64,000 nt of DNA. Origin: Coffea arabica (lineage: Eukaryota; Streptophyta; Magnoliopsida; Gentianales; Rubiaceae). The DNA lies in the NCBI RefSeq assembly GCF_036785885.1, contig NC_092323.1, forward strand, positions 11,602,501 through 11,666,500. The letters are read 5' to 3'. Positions 22,579 to 34,902 of the stretch are shown here, piece after piece. The notes under the pieces are model-generated. The model was not told where the DNA came from. It did no database searches and saw only the letters and a list, made by a program, of their open reading frames with translations. Every line of letters begins with the position of its first letter. Position 1 is the first letter of the stretch. Made by a program: the position numbers and the translations under genes.

Positions 22579-24315
22579 TCAATGAGAAGGCTGTGGAGCA
22601 GGAGCAGGGGCAGGGGCAGGAGCTTTATTCGCAAACAAGGAGTTGAAGAAGCGATCTCCAAGCACTTCATTTGCAGCATCCGTGGGATGGAAAGCATCCC
22701 AGAATACATAATCTGCACGGTTTGTGCACACTTTGGAGTTGGGCAAGCAAAGCCCTCCGAGTTTTGTATCCACATTGCAACATGAAGTGTTGGAGACATT
22801 AAATCCTAAACAAACCAAAAAAGTGTGGAAAAAAAAATTAAACTCGGAATAATTGGAATAACTTGGGCATAAAGAGCGCTAGGAATTTTGAGGAAGAATT
22901 ACCATAGGCAGTCGGGTTCTCAATTAAATCCAGAACATGTTGATAGGTATCTGCAAAGGCTATCTGGGCGGATGGAAGTTGCCCATTCAGATCAGTTACC
23001 AACTCTTGTGCTTTTGAGTTGAATTCTTGCACCCATTGATTCACTTGCTTCAAGCAGATTCGCTGCTTTGATTTCGCCCTCTGGGATGGAATGCAGCCAA
23101 GTGGTGCTAGGCCATTGAAAACCATCTTTCTTGCCCCAAGTTGGTAAAGCCTCTGGTCCAAGAATTACAAGTCTCGCCGCTCGTCAGGAAACATCTGATA
23201 TGATACTTTTAAGCACGTACAGATACTAGATAGGATGAGTAGAGTTACTCACAGTGAGTTGGTCGCCTAAAGTCGAGACTAAAAGTTCGACAAACTCATC
23301 ATGCGTGTACTGCTCACCATCTGCTAAGAATGGCTGAAGGAAATTGTTTACATAGTCATTGCTCCCTGGAAAATTGGCAAGAGATGAGGAAAAGCAGGAA
23401 CTATCACCTCAAATGCAATGACAAAGGAAAAGAATCATATGTTCCTACATCTGAGTCATTGATTCCATCATGAACATAACAACATTTGCTTTTGATACAT
23501 GGGATGTTAATGACGTATAAGGGCAGATGAAGGTGTGTCAAATTTGACGGGGAATATTTGTGTTTTAGGATATGAAGGTACCGAGTCCAATGAAGTACAT
23601 GGCCTCATTGCAGAGCTTGTTTGCTGCTTCTGCTCCAATCTTGTCCTTGATTGCTACCTTGGTCTTGTTGAAGCAATTGATTTGATCATCAAAGGTTAAT
23701 CTCTCAATCTATTGTGTGACCAGTGAATGAATGTCCACAACAAGAAAAGTTAGTTAAGCATAAACATCTCAAGTTATTCTGCAGAAATTTGTTTCAGACA
23801 TGCTAACGATAAGAACAAAACCAAGGGAATGGAGATTACGAAGTAAAGGCCGGTGTCATTGAGAATTCCAGCTCCACCAGACGCATAGTTTACACCTTTT
23901 AGGATTGCATCATCAGTTGGCGATATTGAAAGATATGCCGGAGGTGATGGAATTCCTAGCTTTGCAGCTGCAGTTTTAACCATACAGCAGAAATGATCAC
24001 ATAATGCACAGCTAAAATTGTCTAATAAATTCGATTCTTTACATGATTTATATCAGTTTAAACGTAGAACAACTAATTACATATTATATCACCAATCGTC
24101 CTCCCATTTGTGAATCTTCCAGTAGCTTTTCCACCACTGAAATCAATGCCATAGAAAGGGTAATTTGCTTTTGCTAGAGAGAGCTGAAAGAAGTTGTTAT
24201 TCCCAACATCTGTCAAGGAATCACCAAAAACAAATGTGACCAAGGATGCAGCTGCTGGCACAGCTGCTAAAACTGTGAACATCAACACTATACACACTTG
24301 TCCCTGAAACTCCAT
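22579..24315 (-). CDS. GDSL esterase/lipase, secreted
   Basis: Six exons (24315-24081, 23967-23840, 23708-23582, 23365-23253, 23152-22903, 22805-22579) encode 359 residues of the plant GDSL (SGNH hydrolase) family, secreted enzymes acting on lipid or acyl esters. A signal peptide ([18 protein letters not shown]) leads into block [15 protein letters not shown] with the nucleophile Ser. Block II is [16 protein letters not shown], block III is the Asn-bearing [12 protein letters not shown] rebuilt across an intron, and block V is [10 protein letters not shown] with the Asp and His of the triad. The C-terminus ends in a short Ala-Pro repeat ([10 protein letters not shown]). All junctions are GT-AG and in phase. 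The substrate cannot be read from sequence. It is divergently arranged with the lipase at 25737, about 1.4 kb apart. Confidence 0.94.
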
Positions 24316-25736
24316 AATTCACTCTCTGCTTATTGTTCCACTGTTTAGGTATTATCAACTGCTGAGACAATTTATAGCATCTCCGAAGCCTGTACAATGC
24401 CTTACAAGTCATGCCCAGTTCTCTAAGTTTGGAGATAGTAGGTGATTAATTTCAATATGGGCAAAAGATCCATATGGTGTAATCTTCAGAGAGTTCTGAT
24501 CAGAGTGTATGGAAGCTTATATTTGTAAGTTTAGTGGTTGGTATATCCTCCTTCAACGGTTGGCCAACTTACTTTAACATAGTCTGACAGTCAGAATACA
24601 GTCAGAATAGCTATTTTAATTAGGTTTTCAAGCCAGTTGAAGGCTTGCTACGGCTTTTCTATTAGGTAAGACTAATTTATTGAATCCATGTAACTAGTAT
24701 ATGCTAATAGCTTCCTGGTTACTTGCTTTTTATTGTAACCATATGGAAGCGTTTCTACTCCCATGTGTAGAAGAAGCACGATGTCCAGAAATATCACACA
24801 GGATACTAATTACTAAGCAGGAAAGAAGCTTACTTCTGATGTGAATCTTTAAGGGACTGCTCCAATTTTGAGAGAAAACTACTACATAGTCCTTGACTAG
24901 CTTTTCTTGCTTGCCTCCAAGGTAAAAGTGAAAAACAAAAATTCTTTTAAGAGATGAAAAAGATTCGCGTGTGATTTTTCTAGAAGATGCTTTAAAGTTA
25001 AAGCGGTTTTAATCTGCTTTTGCTTTTGATAAATTTCTTTAGAGTTGTTTGTATTTAAATACCACTAAACACGGAGGAACATGAATGATCGATCCAGTGT
25101 AGATGTTGGGGGATCAAAGCAAAATATTTTAGGAACATCAAGCCATTCAGAGTAATTCAGTTCTTTAATCCAAGAGATAAACAAAGTATCTCAAACTGTT
25201 GTGAGATTAGCAACGGATATAAGTTGTGTAAATTAGAGTTGTTGATTTGAGACATATTTTGTACATTATTTTGGTTCTTGGGTATTAATAAATTCTTACT
25301 TATCCAAGATAAATTCCCAGGAAGCTTATACTACTCTAGATACCATGTTAAAGTACGAAGACAAGAACCAGAAATAGAACCACAGCAGTTTCAACAGAAG
25401 CTATGAATAATTTATTGTTCATTACGCCATGTAAAGCTCCTGCCAACCCACTATGATACCTTTCTTTCGCTTTAATCAAAAAATTTTTTTTTTTGGGGTC
25501 ACCATTTCATCATTCGGCAACTGATCTCCACCACCTTCCATTTGATCTTCCAGTACAGTTGCAAAGTCTTGTCCATTAGCATAGCCCTTTTCTTTTTTCA
25601 ATTTTTGAAAATGCAGACAAGTCACAGATCATTTCAGTATATCCAACCGGCAATGTGTATAATTGTTTTCCTGGCATTCTCAGTTTGTTAACAAGAAAAT
25701 TCAGAATTCTGCATATTGTAAGATTGTAGCATATAA
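24316..25736. other. Divergent intergenic region between the GDSL and first lipase genes
   Basis: No coding sequence recognised. It must hold the promoters of both genes. A T-run lies near 25483-25495 before the first lipase. No MITE with clear ends was seen. Confidence 0.5.
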
Positions 25737-28022
25737 ATGTCAATTGCTTGTGGGGTGGGATGTGTAGTAGTCATAGGATGCATCCGCTGGGCGTGGAAAC
25801 GGTGCTCCTACATTGGTTCAGATGATAGCGAGGCATGGCCTATCGCCACCATGGAAGAATTTGAACCTATCCCCAGAATCTGCCGCGTAATCCTTGCAGT
25901 GTATGACCCCGACCCTGACCATCCTCAGTACCCTCCATCCAACCATTATCGGGTTAATTATGACAACATCCTCAAACGTGTAACCTATGAAGAAACACAA
26001 GGCCATTCACCACCTTACATTATTTACTCTGATCACGAGAACCGCGAAATTGTTCTAGCAATTCGTGGCCTTAACTTGTATAAAGAGAGCCATTATAAGA
26101 TACTTTGGGATAATAATCTGGGGAAGCAGATGTTTGATGGAGGCTACGTGCATCATGGTCTATTGAAGTCAGCAACTTGGATCCTGAGTCAAGAGTCTGA
26201 GACTTTAAAGATGCTTTGGATGGAAAGTGGGAAGAACTACAATATGGTTTTTGCTGGCCACTCATTGGGAGCTGGTATTGCTGCTCTGCTGACAGTAATT
26301 GTAGTGAATCATGGGGATCAAATAGGGGGGATTCCGCGGAGTAATATTAGGTGTTATGCAGTGGCACCTGCACGGTGTATGTCACTGAACTTGGCAGTGA
26401 AGTATGCCAATGTTATACATTCCATTGTCTTGCAGGTGAGTTTCAAGACCAAATTATGAGTTGCATGTCTCAGCATTACAAGAATACACTGTTGTTATTG
26501 AGCTGTATAAAAGATTGAGCCATACCTTTTTATTGTTATCTAAAGAATCTTATCTGGGAGTTAACTTGGATGAATTGACTATTCCATGACAGTCTATACT
26601 TGATATTTTCCAGGATGATTTCTTGCCTAGAACTCCTACCCCACTGGAAGATATAGCTAAATCCATCTTCTGGTTAGTTGTCACTAATTCATGACATTAG
26701 TTAGACGTATTGCACATTTCTCATTTGGAAGTGTCCTTCAATATTTTACCATGTACAAGAGTGAAATATTACAACTATCAGCTTCAAATCAGGGCTTGAC
26801 ACTTTCAAGTTTCAACAGCTTGCCATGTCTGATGTTTTGTCTGTGCTTGAGCGATACCTTTATGCCAGAGGATAGGAAGCTTAAAGATCCAAGAAGATTG
26901 TATGCACCTGGTCGAATATATCACATTGTGGAGAGAAAGTTTTGCAGGTGAAGTCAAAATTCTTACTTGTGCAGTGTTCTACTCCTAGTGATATGCCACC
27001 CGTTGATGTTTTATCAGTAATCTTGATCAAATTACTTCGGCAGGATTTGGTACACAAATTTTAGCTCAAGTCTTCTTGTGATTGTAACCTAGTCTATCAT
27101 ACTTTTATGAGTCGATAGTATTCTGCTTTCAAAAAGAGAGCAATGTTTCCTTAAAGAAAGATTCAGAAGCATGCAAACACTGAAATGATTGGCAGGTTTT
27201 TCAAGGTATGGCCACTGACGATTAGTTGGAAGGCACAATGGAGTGACATCCGACTATTATTTTTACTGTAGAACAATTTGAGCATGAAATACAAGGAAGA
27301 AATTCAGTCAACCGAAAATTTTTTCTTTGTTCTTCTAGAAGAAAACAGATAATGTAATATTTGCCAAATTCTTATGGTGGTATTTTACTATTTTATGTCC
27401 ACAGGTGCGGAAGGTACCCCCCAGAAGTTAGAACGGCCATTCCTGTAGATGGAAGATTTGAACACATTGTGCTGTCTTGCAATGCTACATCAGATCATGC
27501 AATCATTCAGATAACAAATGAAACAGAGAAGGCATTGCAAGTACGTAGGAATGCCATTGGACCTTTTTCTTTGTTTCTTTGAGGTTTCATCATATTCCTA
27601 GCTACTGCCCAGCAATTCTTTATACTGTGGAGAGGGGGACGGGGAGCGAGGGTCAAGAATCTACCTCAATAAGTCCTAATCCTGTACTGAATGTCATAAT
27701 AATTAACAGACTATGATTACTGCTGCTGATAAAAAGAAGAAAATGCATCAGATTTCCTTATTTGTAGACACAATTTCACTTTCAGATACTGAAAGAGAGT
27801 GGCGATGAGACCGCTACAACCGCACCAAAGGTCCCAAAATTTGACAGGTTGCAGACTATTGAAGAAGAACACAAGGATGCACAGGAAAGAGCTATCAGTA
27901 TGAACATACTTCATGCTGTGACAACTACGGAGGAAGAAGAATCCTTGGAGGAGACAAATATAGAGATAAAGGACTGTCAGGATGAGGATGAAGATGCTTT
28001 GAATACTTTATCAAAACCTTAA
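25737..28022 (+). CDS. Class-3 (mono/diacylglycerol-type) lipase, tandem copy 1
   Basis: Five exons (25737-26435, 26614-26672, 26819-26947, 27405-27540, 27786-28022) encode 419 residues. The protein is an alpha/beta hydrolase of the Lipase_3 type with a plant diacylglycerol-lipase-like N-terminus; family members cleave acyl chains from mono- or diacylglycerol. The nucleophile elbow VFAGHSLGAG places Ser176. Other landmarks are a hydrophobic N-terminus (CGVGCVVVIGCIRW), EIVLAIRGLN, FDGGYVHHGLL, CYAVAPARCMS, DDFLPRTPTPLEDI, DPRRLYAPGRIYHIVERKFCR and DGRFEHIVLSCNATSDHA. The short exon 2 and exon 3 join as SIF-C-LPCLM, matching the second copy. The tail is acidic and ends EDALNTLSKP, shorter than copy 2, lacking its WDDLARMLFQKDESR segment. 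Similar to Arabidopsis At3g14075/At4g16070 as I recall them. Confidence 0.92.
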
Positions 28023-28531
28023 AATGCGAATTAATACTTCGCACAGATGCAATTGTCACTAAATAAGACTAGTTCTCTGGATAGTTGTTCTCATTCTTTG
28101 TCTGTGGTATGTTATCATATTCTCTCTTAGTCTTGTTTGTAGACGAAATGCAAGTGAAAGCTACCTGCAGAACCAGAACCCAATCTTGAAAACCGATTAG
28201 CTAGTAACAGTTAATACATTTGATGAAACTCAATTTTCCTGTGTTTATAATGCATGATTGAGTGCACCTATCTTGTGGCTAGAAGTATCTGATGCCTGAA
28301 GTAGACAGCAGCACAAGCCATTCATCAAGATGCTCGTGTCCATGTCCACTGATTTGACCTGCACAATTTGATGATGCAATATTCTATGAAGACACGGTAT
28401 TTTGCTTGTTCATAGTTTCAATCATGGCCTTTTGGAAGGTTTGAGAGTCTATTTCCAAAACAAATGCCAGAAGTTGAAAGTCATCTATCGGGACAATGGA
28501 ATATTATTAGGAAAAAGTGTTGGTATTACTC

Positions 28532-28710
28532 TTTTTTTTTTTTTTTTAATGACACGGGGGTATCCGGGCCTTTGGTCCAACTAATCCCCTACGGCCCGGG
28601 AGAGGGTGCCCCAACCCACTCCAAGCACGGTAATCACGGGATTCGAACACTGGTCAATACTTTAAAGAGGACTAAATGACTGGCCAAGCTATCCTGCAGG
28701 AGCATTGATG
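28532..28710 (-). mobile_element. tRNA-derived SINE, minus orientation
   Basis: A T-run at 28532-28547 (a poly-A tail on the minus strand) is followed by a GC-richer body. On the minus strand a B box GTGTTCGAATCCC is at about 28638-28650 and an A-box-like GATAGCTTGGCCAGT at about 28680-28697. The order A box, B box, body, poly-A fits a SINE. No clear target duplication was found, so it is probably older than the copy at 12730, and its outer end is approximate. Confidence 0.68.
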
Positions 28711-30380
28711 TTATTGATTTAGCCCTTAACATGGTTGGCGCTTTTGCTACATTTCTTAGACAGATTAAGTACATTACTATTTTCTGGACTTTTTATAAAA
28801 AAATGTGATAACGATGAGATAAAATGAGGATTAAGAAATGGATTCACGAAAATGTAAAAATTTTCGGGAAGAAATGGCAATCCGAACGTTAGCAAGAATC
28901 ATGAATTATTGGCAATGAAATGGCGTTCTAGGAAACAAACTGTAGAATTTGAAAATCTAATTCCTGCAATTTTTTAACGACCTCAAATGTAACAAACATG
29001 TGAAGCTACGGAAACTATTCTTTTTGGTAGGGAGGGAGAAACTGGGACAGGTACAACAGATGTAGTACTAAAATACACTCGGAAATTCTCTTCTCCGTTC
29101 GTCCCATTTTGGTGGGCATGGCATAAAGAATCGAGACGCTTTTAGTTAATCTCGAAGCATCACCATCCTCCAGAGTCCAGAATCCTCGACGTGTCAAACT
29201 TGTATAATAGCTTTTGCTGGAAAAGTTCAAATGAAAGGTGGCTTAGGTGAAGAATACGCCTTTTACATAGTGGGAAATCTAAAAATACGTGACCATTAAG
29301 GAAATGTAGAAGCAAATTCATTTTTCTTCTTGTTGATTCTAGAAATTAAGGATTCAGGAAATGACAACAAGTCCTCTCTCTCTCTCTCTTTTCTCTTTCA
29401 ATTTTAAAAGATAAATATATACCTTGTGGTATAGCTGGGATGGTATCACTTGTTTCTAGTTTTTCTTTTCCCTTTCTTTTCTTGGTGTTTTTGGTTTTTC
29501 CCTTTTTCAGCAGAAAGCAAAAAATTTGTCTCTTCTTTTTTGTTTTTGCCCCTTTTCCCTTAAATTGAAATCCTTGCAATAAAAAGGTTCCCAGAAAGTA
29601 GAAAGCAAAAATTTCAAGCATAGCCCCTTTACACGGAACAAAGAATCATTCAAGTCTCAATTTCGACATCAAAATTCCAGAAACATAATGCAGAAATTTC
29701 AGGCAAAGCCCCTATACATTGAACGAAGAATCATTCAAGTCTGAATTTCAATGTAAAGTTAATAAACTACTACTACTACTACTACTTCATTTCTTCCCAA
29801 TTGCGCAGTCAAGAAATTTCAAGAACAAGACAAGTCCCTCAATAAACACGGCCAGCTGGTCAATTCATGTAGAAGCCACACGGTCTGAACTCTGAATGAA
29901 TTATAAAATTAAAACTTGTTCTTTCTTCATAATGAATTAGTATGATTTTGAGTCCTTGTTAAGTAACCTGTCATTCTCCAAAAAAGATAATAAAAACCCT
30001 GTCATTCTCCATAAGTTTGTAATTTATCTCTAACTTCTCCACTAATCACCAACTGCACTGTGATTTCTAGTAAATACCCCTCTGATAAAGGAAACTAATA
30101 AAGCTTCCTTACCACCTAAGACAAGTGCCAGCATAAAACTTTTCCACCCAATATTCTCAGTACCCAATGCCAATTTTGCATCTTCAAATCCAACCCATAA
30201 TTCTTGCCAACTCAAAGCCACCGATTTGATACCCAATTTTATTTTTTTGTTTCCACAACCAGCACCCTCCAAAACTCCACCATTACCCTCCCCGGCCCCC
30301 TCCACCTCTACACCACCGCGATTCACACACAAAACACACGCACTAAAGTGACAAGAAAACACACTAATCTACCACTGCCC

Positions 30381-30386
30381 CACGTG
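30381..30386. promoter_or_regulatory. G-box (CACGTG) upstream of lipase copy 2
   Basis: CCCCACGTGCCCC lies about 430 bp before the start codon of lipase copy 2 in a C-rich stretch. G-boxes bind bZIP or bHLH factors. Use by this gene is inferred from position only. Confidence 0.35.
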
Positions 30387-30676
30387 CCCCCTACACCATT
30401 TTCCCGCCCTCTTTTTCCCTTCCAGCTATTTCCTCACATGCCCAGCCATTAAACTTCTTGTTCACTAACACATAAAAATTAAGCTCTTCCTATCCTTTTT
30501 GTTAACTGTTTTCGGTTTGTCTCTCGAGTATTTGATTCTTTTCCTGTTAGGACAATACTGTTTGCTCATTGTGTCAAACAGCCAGCTTTGTATCTGTGAA
30601 TGCTATATATGATCAAATTCGATGGAGTTCTGATACTTCGGTGACTAACTTTCAACTTTTCCACCGGCCCTCTTGC

Positions 30677-30861
30677 CAAAAATCCCAACTTTTTGATGTA
30701 GTTGCTTGTGGGGTGGAGCAGTTTTCTGGTGTTAGGCTCAATTGATATATATTTTTGTATATTGTTAACTACACTGAAATTCTCCAACAATCCTTGTGTC
30801 AAAATCCCAAATTATCGATGTCGGTTTCTTGTGGGGTGGAGTGTTTTTTTTTAGTAGGATG
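30677..30861 (+). repeat. Imperfect 61-bp duplication of the start region of lipase copy 2
   Basis: The segment 30677-30737 resembles 30800-30861: both run CAAAA(A)TCCCAA...GATGT..GTT(G/T)CTTGTGGGGTGGAG...TTAGTAGG or close to it. The second copy holds the true start codon at 30818. In the first, the equivalent ATG at 30696 is followed at once by TAG (30699-30701). Confidence 0.78.
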
Positions 30862-33800
30862 TTTGAGGTGGGGTTGGAAGCGTTGTACTTACATTGGTTC
30901 CTATGATAGCACTACTTGGCCAATTGCCACTGCTGAGGAATTTGAACCCGTTCCTAGAATCTGCAGAATAGTCCTAGCTGTCTATGAGCCGGACCTCAGG
31001 AACCCCAAGTACCCCCCTCCTGGTGGATATCGCCTAAACCCAGATTGGGTTATTAAGAGAGTGACCTATGAGCAAACCCAAGGCAATGCCCCGCCTTATA
31101 TCATTTATCTTGATCATGACCATAGTGAAATTGTGTTAGCGATTCGGGGGCTAAATTTAGTTAAAGAGAGTGATTATAAGATGTTGCTCGATAATAGGCT
31201 AGGAATGCAGATGTTTGATGGGGGTTATGTGCATCATGGGCTATTGATGTCAGCAATTTGGCTGTTGAACCAGGAATCTGAGACTTTGAAAAGGGTTTGG
31301 GAGGAAAACGGGAAGAGTTATAAGCTGGTTTTTGCAGGGCATTCTTTGGGGTCTGGAGTTGCCGCTCTGTTGACTGTGATTGTGGTGAATCATAGAAACA
31401 GATTAGGGGGAATTCCACGGAGCCTTGTCAGCTGTTATGCTGTGGCACCTGCTAGATGTATGTCACTGAATTTGGCTGTGAAGTATGCTGATGTTATACA
31501 CTCCGTGGTGTTGCAGGTGAGAGCTGACTCATTCAGATGTATTGTCGGTTTTGGGTAATGATATTGTTTTGGAAGTATGTGTAATTTTTTAAGCAGCTTT
31601 GAATGCTAAAAAGGGAATCACATTAGATGCAATACCTTTGACAGTAAATTTAAGGAGTGAACTGTCTCGGATTTATGGCACAATAATAAACCAAATGAAA
31701 TACAACACCCCAAGCAGAAGAAAAGAAGAAATATTTATTATAACTCATAAGGGTGATGGAAACTTGAATTTTTAACGCCTGCTTAAACAAAATTGTGTAT
31801 ATGTTCCAAATTATCTTCCTAGAATGGCTTCTATTATTTTACATTGTTAAGCCATTTATATCCTATAACAGCCATTTAGTTACAGTTCACTATCCAATCT
31901 TCTCTCTTGTTATATTTGCCACCTGATAAATTACATTCAGTTGCATTCAAGCTAAATTCTTTGTTGATCACTATTGACTTGAGTTTACCGGAATTCTCAT
32001 AATTTCAAAACATTATGCAAAATATCTTCCAACCTTGAAGCACATAACATGATGTAACTGCTAATTTATCCATTAATTTTTTGGATGTGTTCACAGGCAT
32101 GTCTAGTTATGATTGTTATGTGTATAAAGATGCAAAGATATGCATAACTTAAGTGCACTTCGGAGTGTGTCAGATTTTTCTCTCTAGGCAGAAATGAAGG
32201 TGAATGCATACAGAATTAATTATACTGTATCTCGTTTGACTTTTTTCAGGATGATTTCTTACCAAGAACACCCACCCCGTTGGAGGATATATTTAGATCT
32301 ATCTTCTGGTTAGTTTCTTTATCACCTTTTGGAGGATGCAGAAAACCTTTAAGTTCTTTCACTTGTCATAGGAGTGAATTGTTATTATTATCCCTTATAC
32401 CAGGCCTTGATCCTTTGGACAGTTTGCCCTGCTTGATGTTTCTTATATGCTTGAGAGATACCTTCATTCCAGAAGGTAGAAAGCTCAGAGATCCAAGGAG
32501 GTTATATGCACCTGGTCGCATGTATCACATTGTAGAGAGAAAATTTTGCAGGTAAGTTGATATTTGAACTTGTGGAGAACTGGAGATATATTCCTTAAAC
32601 AAATTTAGCTGCATATTGCATGTTCTATGTTCAGGAATTTCAAACAATGTTCCATGTCAATCAATTGCAAAAACTTAAAAAGGATGTATTGCCTCCATCC
32701 CTCCCGCCCATCTCAAAAGAAAATTGCCATAAATGCTGCTTTTGTTAGACGAAGCAATCTCGTTAAAAAATATAAAACCTTGTGTTCGTTATTGTCTTCT
32801 GATGTTAGTCTGGACTATGACAACTTATGCTATTGAAAATCTGAAGGAGACAACTGCAGTATGAAGCATACACAAATTGTTTGGTTAGACCCATGCATAT
32901 CTTAAAGAGTTACTTGTTCCCCAGCAGTCAGATTTTGATTTATTTCTCTGTTCCTATTTTCAAGTAGTGTTCCTGACATGTCTTTTATCGTGTTATTTGC
33001 AGATGTGGAAGGTATCCTCCAGAAGTCAGAACTGCTATTCCTGTTGAGGGAAGATTTGAACATATTGTCTTGTCATGCAATGCTACATCAGATCATGCAA
33101 TCGTTTGGATAGAAAGAGAAGCAGAAAAGGCCTTGGATGTAAGTTAAAACCAGATCCAGAGTTCTCTTCCCTATGGTTTTTTTTGCTTTGGGTTAATTCT
33201 TTCCTCACCTGCAGTCATGATAAGTAGTGGTAAAGGTGCAGGCAAAATCACATATCAATGTTTAATCGTGGACATTATTCAGTATTAGTCTGACACCTGG
33301 AAATTGCCATACGTATACCTTATATAGTATTTTCACCAGTCAACCAATATTCAGCAACCAAGTTTCTGGGTTTTGTTGTTTGTATAGTCTGCAGTTAGGT
33401 TTCATTATGCTTGTCTTCTCTTCTTAATGTGAGATTGGCCGTGTATTCTTATCCTTTTCAATGTCCTGTCATTTCCAAGTCACTGAATGAACCAAGCATG
33501 TAGAATATCACCTCATTTAAGCAAATTGAACCTTTTAAAGTCCTCACTCATGATGGCTTTTGCCATATTTTTGATGGTTTACGTATTGAGTTAGTATATT
33601 TTCTCTTGGTAGAGACTGAAAGAATGTACAGAGACGGTTACAACTGCACCACAAATACCAAAGATTGAAAGGTTGCAAACTCTAGAACAAGAACACAAGG
33701 ATGCACTGGAAAGAGCTGTCAGCTTGAACGTCCCTCATGCGGTCCCCAAAATTGAGGAAGGAGAATCATCAGGGGAGAAAAGTACAGAACCATGTGAGGA

Positions 33801-33948
33801 TGTAGGCAAGGAGGACAGAAGTGCATCGAAAGCAAGATCAAAGTCCTCAGATGCAAGAACTAACTGGGATGACCTAGCCCGGATGCTTTTCCAGAAGGAT
33901 GAGTCCAGACAGTTACTATTAAAGAGAGATGCGGCTCGTCCTATATAA
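30818..33948 (+). CDS. Class-3 (mono/diacylglycerol-type) lipase, tandem copy 2
   Basis: Five exons (30818-31516, 32250-32308, 32423-32551, 33003-33138, 33613-33948) encode 452 residues. Exons 1-4 have the same lengths as in copy 1 (699, 59, 129 and 136 bp), proof of tandem duplication. The start MSVSCGVECFFLVG is chosen by alignment with copy 1; an in-frame ATG lies 63 bp upstream. The active-site loop is VFAGHSLGSG, followed by CYAVAPARCMS, DDFLPRTPTPLEDI, DPRRLYAPGRMYHIVERKFCR and DGRF-type EGRFEHIVLSCNATSDHA. The tail keeps TNWDDLARMLFQKDESRQ and ends AARPI, which I take as the ancestral C-terminus since copy 1 lacks it. Substrate is inferred from family. Confidence 0.92.
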
Positions 33949-34902
33949 CTGGCTACTCTGGTCCACTCCTGAGTTTTTGGGAGTTTATTTTTGTTCAGGA
34001 GAAAATTTTCCTTGGTGTCACTCGTGCTTCATAACCGGCAATGCTCTCTATAGTCTTCTTCTTGTATAAAATGGGAATGCACAATATTTCCCCTCTTCAA
34101 CAGCAGAAACAAGTGAGGGGAAAAAATTTTATTAAATCCCTCAAGCGTTGCGCATTTTGTTCATTTGTTACCATATCATCAGAATCCTATACTGAACAAA
34201 GAGTAGTTTGTGGTTTACTCTTCACAAAATTTCATCTACCTGCTGCTGGGGTAATTTAGTAGTTCCATCCGTTGTGATCTAATTGGCTGTGGGAGTTGTA
34301 CAAGGATGTAATGCAGGGATATACATTAAACTAACATCATACCCTAGAATCCTCATCTTTAAACCAAACGATCAAGTACAACCGTACAAGCACCCCCCCA
34401 AAAAAAATCTTGCCATTGCACAATCATCCTTTTTATTCACACATGGCTTCTATGAAGTAGGCGAAGCTGCTTGATTTTGATTTTGATCATGTTGGATGCA
34501 GCACATTAACATGTGTATCTATTCGCAAATTGCCAAAGGCCAAAATAAAATATTCCTACTCTCAAGCATTCATTTAGCTAAACTGCCAACTTTGGCAGTA
34601 CCACAAATAATGTGGCTGCACTTGCCGAGGTCTAGAAAAGGAAAAGATATTTTCAGCAGGATATAACCATTTTAACACAACATTCTAAAAGTGAAAGAAG
34701 GTGATCAAAGGCAAGAATAGAAACCTAACCACTTAGAATCTAAACACTAGCCAACTTTATCGGGTCACTGCAAAGTACATAATACCGAGTATAAAGTTTT
34801 CCTAATGCATCAAAATACTTAACAAGCACTCAGCATCAAACTTCGTACAACTGCAATTTCTCACTAGCGGTTTTCCATTGCATAACAGAGCACATGGGTC
34901 AA
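33949..34902. other. Convergent 3' flanks of lipase copy 2 and the ALY gene
   Basis: The two genes point at each other and about 950 bp separate their stop codons. Only UTR-like, AT-rich sequence was seen; no repeat ends or RNA gene recognised. Confidence 0.5.

Larger units (their letters stand above)
28023..30676. other. Intergenic region between the tandem lipases
   Basis: Contains the SINE at 28532-28710, a CT microsatellite at about 29374-29390, a (CTA)n run near 29768-29786 and two similar segments around 29640-29690 and 29700-29750 (AGAAATTTCAGGCAAAGCCCCTA / GCAAAAATTTCAAGCATAGCCCCTT), a local direct duplication. The last part is pyrimidine-rich and likely promoter or leader of lipase copy 2. 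The minus-strand open frame at 30042-30362 has no recognisable features. Confidence 0.45.

Noticed and set aside
30042-30362. Minus-strand frame of 106 residues between the lipases
   Set aside because: No recognisable domain, lies in what is probably promoter/leader DNA of the next gene; composition explains the lack of stops.
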